NCBI GenBank assembly: GCA_035415725.1
Contig: DAOOGN010000035.1
Span: 1-34,818 of the forward strand
Direction of reading: 5' to 3'
DNA from: DSWT01 sp035415725
GTDB taxonomy: Bacteria; Chloroflexota; Anaerolineae; B4-G1; SLSP01
Length of the DNA: 34,818 bases
Positions within the stretch are counted from its first letter, which is position 1. Every line of letters begins with the position of its first letter. Shown piece by piece: positions 30,395-34,818 of the stretch. The notes beneath the pieces are model-generated. The model was not told where the DNA came from. It saw nothing but the letters and a program-made list of their open reading frames with translations, and did no database searches. The position numbers and the translations under genes were made by a program.

Positions 30395-31907
30395 ACGACG
30401 GGTCGCGCGGACGCAGGTGCGGGTAAAGGAGCACGTCGCGGATAGAGCGTTGATCGCTGAAAAGCATGACGAGGCGGTCGATGCCCATCCCGAAACCGCC
30501 GTTGGGCGGCATGCCGTATTTCATGGCCCGTAGATAATCCTCATCCATCGGGTGGGCTTCCTCATCACCGGCCTCATACTCACGTCCTTGTTGATAGAAA
30601 CGCCGTTCCTGTTCAAAGGGATCGTTTAATTCGGTGAAAGCATTGCCGGTCTCTATCCCCCCGATGAAAAGTTCAAAACGTTCCACGTGCGTCGGATCGT
30701 CCGGTTTTTGTTTGGCTAACGGCGAGATTTCGACGGGGTAGTCGTGGATGAAGATGGGTTGAATGAGCGTCGGCTCCGCCACGGAGAGAAGATTGTCCAC
30801 CAAATGTCCCCATGTCGCGTTGCCGGCGGCATCGTAGCCGCGCTGACGCATGGCTGTGCGCAGGGCTTCGGCGTCGGGAAGAGCCACGTAGTCGATGCCG
30901 GTGTGGGCATAGATGAGGTCACGCAGGGTCATCCGCTGCCAGGGGGGCGTCAGATCGATAGTGTTTTCCTGGTAAGTGATGGCGGTCGTTCCCAACACCT
31001 GTCGGGCGGCGTAGGAGATCATTTGCTCGACGGTCTCCATCACGCCGAACAGGTCTGTGTAGGCGCAGTAGAATTCGAGTTGGGTGAATTCGGGGTTGTG
31101 CTTGAAGGAAACTCCTTCGTTGCGGAAGTCGCGCCCGATCTCGTAGACTCGCTCGTACATGCCCACCAGCAAGCGTTTGAGATACAACTCAAACGAGATG
31201 CGCAGATAGAGATTGGATTTGAGTTGGTTGTGATAGGTGATGAAAGGTCGCGCCGCGGCGCCGCCGTAGATGGGCTGAAGCACGGGCGTCTCGACTTCGA
31301 GGTAGCCGTGCTCGTCGAGCCAGGTGCGTAACGCACTGATCGTCCGCGAGCGGATGCGGAAGGTCTCGCGGACCTGGGGATTGACGGCCAGGTCGGCGTA
31401 GCGCTGGCGATAACGTTCTTCGACGTCGGAGAAGGCGCTGTAGCGGGTGAGGTGGCCGTCGGCCTTCTCGTACTCTTTGGGGATAGGCAGCGGCGTGATG
31501 GCCTTCGCCAACATCCGCAGCGCGTTGACCTGGATGCTGATTTCTCCGGTGCGGGTGCGCACGATAGCCCCACTGGCTTCGACGAAATCGCCGATGTCGA
31601 ATGTTTTCTTGAACAGGGTATAGTTTTCGTCCCCCAACTCGTTTTGGCGGATGAAAAGCTGGAGTTTGCCGCTCTCATCTTCGATGTGGGCAAATGCGAC
31701 TTTACCCATGAGGCGAATACTGACCAGGCGCCCCGCGACAGTGGCGGTGGCGGCGATACTGCCGGTGCGTTCGGCTTCCTCGCCGGCAGCGAGAACGGCC
31801 TGGGCCGTATGCGTGCGGTAGGTGCGATGGGGGTATGGTGAGATTCCGGCCTCTTGCAGTTTTTCGAGTTTTTCGACACGTTGGCGTTCCAATTCGTTAA
31901 GTTCCAT
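30393..31907 (-). CDS. lysS: Lysyl-tRNA synthetase, class II
   Basis: 504 residues, normal for LysRS-II. The N-terminal OB-fold anticodon-binding domain includes VAGRLVSIRLMGKVAFAHIEDESGKLQLFI. The catalytic domain shows motif 1 (ETPVLQPIYGGAAARPF), motif 2 (VYEIGRDFRNEGVSFKHNPEFTQLE) and motif 3 (GGFGMGIDRLVMLFSDQRSIRDVLLYP). It charges tRNA(Lys) with lysine. The start at 31907 has GGAG 7 bases upstream. A longer in-frame reading would be repeat-derived (CACAGAG family) and is rejected. greA lies upstream on the same strand, a frequent neighbour, but here a terminator and a MITE-like element separate them. Confidence 0.97.
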   Translation of the reverse strand: MELNELERQRVEKLEKLQEAGISPYPHRTYRTHTAQAVLAAGEEAERTGSIAATATVAGRLVSIRLMGKVAFAHIEDESGKLQLFIRQNELGDENYTLFKKTFDIGDFVEASGAIVRTRTGEISIQVNALRMLAKAITPLPIPKEYEKADGHLTRYSAFSDVEERYRQRYADLAVNPQVRETFRIRSRTISALRTWLDEHGYLEVETPVLQPIYGGAAARPFITYHNQLKSNLYLRISFELYLKRLLVGMYERVYEIGRDFRNEGVSFKHNPEFTQLEFYCAYTDLFGVMETVEQMISYAARQVLGTTAITYQENTIDLTPPWQRMTLRDLIYAHTGIDYVALPDAEALRTAMRQRGYDAAGNATWGHLVDNLLSVAEPTLIQPIFIHDYPVEISPLAKQKPDDPTHVERFELFIGGIETGNAFTELNDPFEQERRFYQQGREYEAGDEEAHPMDEDYLRAMKYGMPPNGGFGMGIDRLVMLFSDQRSIRDVLLYPHLRPRDPS

Positions 31908-31928
31908 AGCATGACTCCTCGTATAAAA

Positions 31929-32006
31929 TAGCCCCAGAGCACCCAGAGTGCACAGAGAAAAACACAAGTTCTTTGTGTCCGGCGTGCCCTTCGTGGTGAA
32001 AAGTTT
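31929..32006 (-). repeat. Dispersed CACAGAG-type repeat upstream of lysS
   Basis: On the minus strand it starts TTTTCACCACGAAGGGCACG, contains CTCTGTGCACTCTGGGTGCT and ends GGGGCTATTTTATAC just before the GAGGAG site. The terminal GGCTAT is shared with the copy upstream of the lipoprotein gene and could serve as part of a -10. Confidence 0.6.
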
Positions 32007-32073
32007 TCATTCCACCGCTGGTGAACCGCCCCTTTCATGATGAATTCCTGTAAACTTTTAGTCTTGTGAACGT

Positions 32074-32411
32074 GTAACTATTCAGCCACCCTTGCCAGGT
32101 GGCGAAGGGGACTTTGGGGAGGGCACATAACAGGTTACCCCTTCGGCAGGTGATGACCCTCTCATCCCCCAGCCCCCTTCTCCCCCGCAAGCGGAGGAGA
32201 AGGGGGCGAAAAAGCAGGGGTGTGGCGGGCGGCGAAGCCGCCCGCCACACCCCTACCCAAAATCCCCTTCCTGGTGGAAAGGGGGGCAGGGGGAATGGGC
32301 TGATAGAAACACGCCTATCTCGTCATCCAAAAGTGCCTGGCATACCAAAGTCTACGTCAAACCTGGCATGGAATAAGTGGCTTCGTCAGGTTTACTAGCC
32401 TGAATAGATAC
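32074..32411 (+). repeat. Complete MITE-like element, copy IV
   Basis: 338 bases from GTAACTATTCAGCC to CTGAATAGATAC. The core holds an 18-bp perfect hairpin (stems 32216-32233 and 32237-32254, loop GAA), as in copy II, and a CCCCCGCAAGCGGAGGAG block. No matching 7-mers flank it. It separates greA from lysS. Confidence 0.85.
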
Positions 32412-32466
32412 CTTTGCAATAGGGTTGATCATCGTCCGTTAGCTCGTGGTCGGCAACTTCGGCCTA

Positions 32467-32509
32467 CAAAACAAGCCCATACGCTCTGGCTCTGTATGGG
32501 CTTGTTTTG
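32467..32509 (-). terminator. Intrinsic terminator of greA
   Basis: CAAAACAAGCCCATAC and its exact complement GTATGGGCTTGTTTTG form a perfect 16-bp stem with an 11-base loop, 16 bases behind the greA stop. The T-rich end of the stem supplies the U-tract. Confidence 0.85.
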
Positions 32510-32525
32510 CCGCGAAATTTGCATT

Positions 32526-32999
32526 TTACTCTACGGTGAGAATGTCGAAAACAATGTCCCCATCTGGAGCCTGGACAACGGCCTTGTCGCCGACGCGCTT
32601 GCCGAGCAAAGCTTTACCGAGCGGAGATTCATTGGAGATTTTCCCATGCGGGGGGTCTGCTTCGGCAGACCCCACGACATAGTAGTTCTCAGGCGCATCA
32701 TAACCATGTTCCTGGATCGTCACATGGCTTCCCACGCCGACGACGCCGCGGGGTTTGTTGGTTTCCTCGATAATAATTGCTTTGCGCAGTTGTTCTTCCA
32801 GGGTGAGAATTCGCCCTTCCACAAAGGACTGTTCACGGCGAGCATCTTCCAGTTCGGCATTCTCAATGAGTTCACCTTCACCCAGCGCCTCGTGCAGGCG
32901 ATTCGCCAGTTCTTGACGCCGAACCGTTTTCAGGTACGTCAATTCTTGTTCCAATGCTCCGTAGCCTTCTGGTGTAAGGTATACCGGGCGATTGCTCAT
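32526..32999 (-). CDS. greA: Transcription elongation factor GreA
   Basis: 157 residues, normal length. The N-terminal coiled coil (VYLTPEGYGALEQELTYLK... ) carries the acidic tip in GEGELIENAELEDAR, the residues that reach into the RNA polymerase channel to stimulate RNA cleavage. The C-terminal FKBP-like domain contains HVTIQEHGYDAPENYYVVGSAEAD and ISNESPLGKALLGKRVGD. It rescues backtracked polymerase. GGAG lies 9 bases before the ATG. Its leader holds a promoter and an intrinsic terminator, and a second terminator follows the gene, so it is a single-gene unit. Confidence 0.97.
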   Translation of the reverse strand: MSNRPVYLTPEGYGALEQELTYLKTVRRQELANRLHEALGEGELIENAELEDARREQSFVEGRILTLEEQLRKAIIIEETNKPRGVVGVGSHVTIQEHGYDAPENYYVVGSAEADPPHGKISNESPLGKALLGKRVGDKAVVQAPDGDIVFDILTVE

Positions 33000-33054
33000 A
33001 GCACTATGCTCCTCAAGCTCTTGTTTTTATTTGGGGTGAATGTGTTTTATATAT

Positions 33055-33087
33055 AAAAGAAAAACCCGAGAGCGCGCGGCTCACAGG
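33055..33087 (-). terminator. Intrinsic terminator in the greA leader (attenuator)
   Basis: On the minus strand CCTGTGAGC and GCTCTCGGG form a 9-position stem (one mismatch, one G-U) around CGCGC, followed directly by TTTTTCTTTT. It begins at the predicted transcript start and lies 56 bases before the greA start. A 14-bp AT palindrome (TTTTATATATAAAA, 33045-33058) is next to it. Confidence 0.6.
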
Positions 33088-33094
33088 CACAACA

Positions 33095-33122
33095 ATTTTA
33101 CCATAGTTTTGGGGATTGTAAA
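33095..33122 (-). promoter_or_regulatory. Candidate greA promoter
   Basis: On the minus strand TTTACA and TAAAAT are 16 bases apart, with a start near 33088. Confidence 0.5.
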
Positions 33123-33203
33123 CTTAGCACAGGCACGGGGTGCATTTCAGAAGGGGGGCGACTTGGCACCGCCGAGAGCGGATGCAGTGTGCGCTGCGAG
33201 ACA

Positions 33204-34415
33204 TCAGAGGTTGGAACTGCACTCAACGATAGGCAGGGTAAAATAGAAGGTGCTCCCTTTGCCGACTTCACTCTCTGCCCAGATCTGTCCTTTGTGGGCC
33301 TCGATGATTTGGCGAGAAATGACCAGTCCTAATCCCGTCCCGGCGACTTTGTGCTCCTGCCCCGGTAGTCGGGCGAACTTGTGAAAGAGGCGCGGCAATT
33401 GTTCCGCCGGTATGCCGGGGCCGGTGTCTGAAACCGCGACGGTGATATCCCGGGCATCAGCGCTGGCGGTTATGGTGATGGTAGCGTCGGCCGCGGAGTA
33501 TTTCGCGGCATTGCTGAGCAGGTTGAGCAGCACTTGATGGATGCGTTGGTCATCACCGAGGGTGGGTGGCAGATCCGTCAGGATTTGTATGACTAAACTT
33601 TGTTGACTATCTTGCAAGGTGGGGCGGATGACGTCGGCTGCCCGGGCGATCATATCGGCGATGTTCAGCGGAGCTTTTGCCATCCGAATGCGTCCTGATT
33701 CCAGGCGCGCCAGATCCAAGAACTGGGTGGCTAAATGATTCACCCGCTGGGTCTCTTGTTGAATGATGGTGATGAATTGAGTGCGTAGATGCTCATCCAC
33801 ATCCGGGCGTTGGAGCAAGTCGGCATAGGAAAGGATCGCCGTCAGCGGGGTACGGATTTCGTGAACCACCTCGGCGACCCAGTCGCTCTGTTCAAACAGA
33901 CGCGCGTTCTGGACGGCAACGGCGGCGATACTGGCGAGTGTTTCCAGAGTCTCAATGTCTTTGCGGGTGAAGCGATGGCGGGTTTTGGTGGTCACCGATT
34001 CCAACACACCGATGATGTGGTCCCCAAAGAACATCGGAACGGCCAGTAAGGACTGGGTAGGATCGATGGTTTGGATGGCATAGTGCCGGGGATCGGAGAG
34101 CACGTCCTCGACGATGAGCATGTCGCGGTTTTGTACGACCCACCCTGCCAGGCTGCCGTCGAGGGGGACGGTGGCGACTTCGAGCAGGTTGGCATCCGGC
34201 CCGGAGGCGGCGGCGAACTGCAACGTGTCGTCGCTCTCCATCAGGAGAATCGACGCGCCGTCGGCATTGGTGAGATCGCGCGCCGCAGCGACGATTTGTT
34301 GGAGCAAGGGGCGCATTTCAAGAGTAGAGTTCAAACACCGGCTGATGCTGATCAGTTGCTCTAAGGTAGCGATACTCTGTTCCAGACTCTCGCGGGATTT
34401 TTTTGCCTTTTCCAC
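33204..34415 (-). CDS. GAF-domain sensor histidine kinase
   Basis: 403 residues, soluble. A short coiled N-terminus leads into a GAF domain (about 20-175; CLNSTLEMRPLLQQIV, DGASILLMESDD, LLAVPMFFGDHIIGVLE). The HisKA domain has the phospho-acceptor His in VVHEIRTPLTAILSYADLL. The HATPase has N box VLLNLLSNAAKYS, a canonical G1 box SDTGPGIP and a G2 box GTGLGLVIS. All catalytic boxes look intact. The start is GTG 34415 with AAGGA 11 bases upstream, a slightly long spacing. No response regulator gene is adjacent. The sensed ligand is unknown. It differs from the 8-10.7 kb kinase by its single GAF and lack of PAS. Confidence 0.9.
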   Translation of the reverse strand: MEKAKKSRESLEQSIATLEQLISISRCLNSTLEMRPLLQQIVAAARDLTNADGASILLMESDDTLQFAAASGPDANLLEVATVPLDGSLAGWVVQNRDMLIVEDVLSDPRHYAIQTIDPTQSLLAVPMFFGDHIIGVLESVTTKTRHRFTRKDIETLETLASIAAVAVQNARLFEQSDWVAEVVHEIRTPLTAILSYADLLQRPDVDEHLRTQFITIIQQETQRVNHLATQFLDLARLESGRIRMAKAPLNIADMIARAADVIRPTLQDSQQSLVIQILTDLPPTLGDDQRIHQVLLNLLSNAAKYSAADATITITASADARDITVAVSDTGPGIPAEQLPRLFHKFARLPGQEHKVAGTGLGLVISRQIIEAHKGQIWAESEVGKGSTFYFTLPIVECSSNL

Positions 34416-34614
34416 GGAAAATTTTATCCTTTGCTGTCAAGTGTTGGCACGATAGGGTGTATTGGCTGGGCAAACCCGGTCAGGGGCCGGATGACGCCCC
34501 TGAGCCGTCCCTTTATCACCTTTCATGCCTTTATGTTCCAGTGCTGGTCCATAGGTACCAACTTGAATTTAACTTGTTATAGTAGTGACGCGGTTCGCGC
34601 TACAAAAAGCGAGT

Positions 34615-34693
34615 TTACCGCAGAGTGCGCAGAGAGTGCTGAGTTTTTCTGTGTTTTCCCTGCGTTCTCAGCGACCTCCGCGGTGAAAAACAG
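34615..34693 (-). repeat. Dispersed CACAGAG-type repeat upstream of the GAF kinase
   Basis: On the minus strand it reads CACCGCGGAGGTCGCTGAGA, then ACACAGAAAAACTCAGCACT and CTCTGCGCACTCTGCGGTAA. It is the third copy of this type, again pointing to the downstream minus-strand gene. The remainder of 34416-34762 shows no gene. Confidence 0.6.
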
Positions 34694-34762
34694 GAACCTG
34701 CGTAACTACTGTTATTATACAGTGAGGAAGTATGGCTTCAAGTGACAGCAACGTTAAAATAT

Positions 34763-34818
34763 GGTAACTATTCAGCCACCCTTGCCAGGTGGCGAACGGG
34801 ACTTGGGGGAGGGTGCAT
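34763..34818 (+). repeat. MITE-like element, copy V (A-end, cut by window edge)
   Basis: Starts GGTAACTATTCAGCCACCC and runs on with CTTGCCAGGTGGCGAACGGG, nearly identical to the start of copy IV. The remainder lies outside the window. Confidence 0.8.

Noticed and set aside
31908..32038. N-terminal extension of LysS, or a separate ORF overlapping it
   Set aside because: The sequence is the CACAGAG-type repeat, whose translation gives a familiar spurious peptide. The ATG at 31907 has a proper GGAG.
1..34818. tRNA, rRNA, transposase, integrase or toxin-antitoxin genes
   Set aside because: All larger gaps were read on both strands; none showed a tRNA cloverleaf with a T-loop GTTCRA pattern, and no coding sequence fits these families.

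Overview
This is a GC-rich (about 58-60 %) bacterial chromosome segment carrying mostly housekeeping genes: 24 confident protein genes plus one weak small ORF. No rRNA, tRNA, CRISPR array, transposase or phage gene was seen. The gene set suggests a Chloroflexota-like organism (Anaerolineae/Caldilineae type): a serine hydroxymethyltransferase fused to a glycine-cleavage T-protein, paired LysM/M23 hydrolases with a membrane anchor, a large cytoplasmic GAF/PAS histidine kinase, and many palindromic intergenic repeats. That assignment is inference from gene content; no marker gene settles it.

Layout. 1-4.8 kb: glycerol kinase and a secreted subtilase (both minus). 4.8-8 kb: the GlyA-GcvT fusion (plus). 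8-10.7 kb: a GAF/PAS histidine kinase (minus). 10.9-13.9 kb: fmt, yebC, ruvC and ruvA (plus), without ruvB. 14.3-17.1 kb: a solo ABC-type binding lipoprotein and amylomaltase (plus). 17.6-23.3 kb: minus-strand genes for a lytic transglycosylase, a hypothetical protein, NudC, a lipoprotein and a lone Cas6. 23.7-25.6 kb: YabN/MazG (plus) converging on a thioredoxin with a WCSHC active site (minus). 26.2-30.4 kb: DegV, a PlsY-like acyltransferase and two overlapping LysM-M23 endopeptidases (plus). 30.4-34.4 kb: LysS, GreA and a second histidine kinase (minus).

Genes that may work together. GlpK makes glycerol-3-phosphate, the acceptor used by PlsY, and DegV/FakB-type proteins bind fatty acids upstream of the acyl-phosphate used by PlsY. 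RuvA, RuvC and YebC form a common conserved neighbourhood. The lytic transglycosylase and the two M23 peptidases remodel the cell wall. Fmt, LysS and GreA are core translation and transcription genes.

The most unusual content is between the genes. A dispersed element of about 175-345 bp has imperfect terminal inverted repeats (GGTAWCTATTCAG) and is present as four complete and four partial copies in 35 kb. It looks like a MITE: non-autonomous, with a perfect 7-bp flanking duplication at one copy and an imperfect one at another. Smaller palindromes based on GGCGAATTG sit at gene ends and in leaders. Two leaders stand out: a structured leader before the M23 pair that can fold in two mutually exclusive ways, and an intrinsic terminator directly behind the greA promoter. 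Promoters of the form TTGC..-N16/17-TA...T recur. All folding and promoter calls were made by eye.
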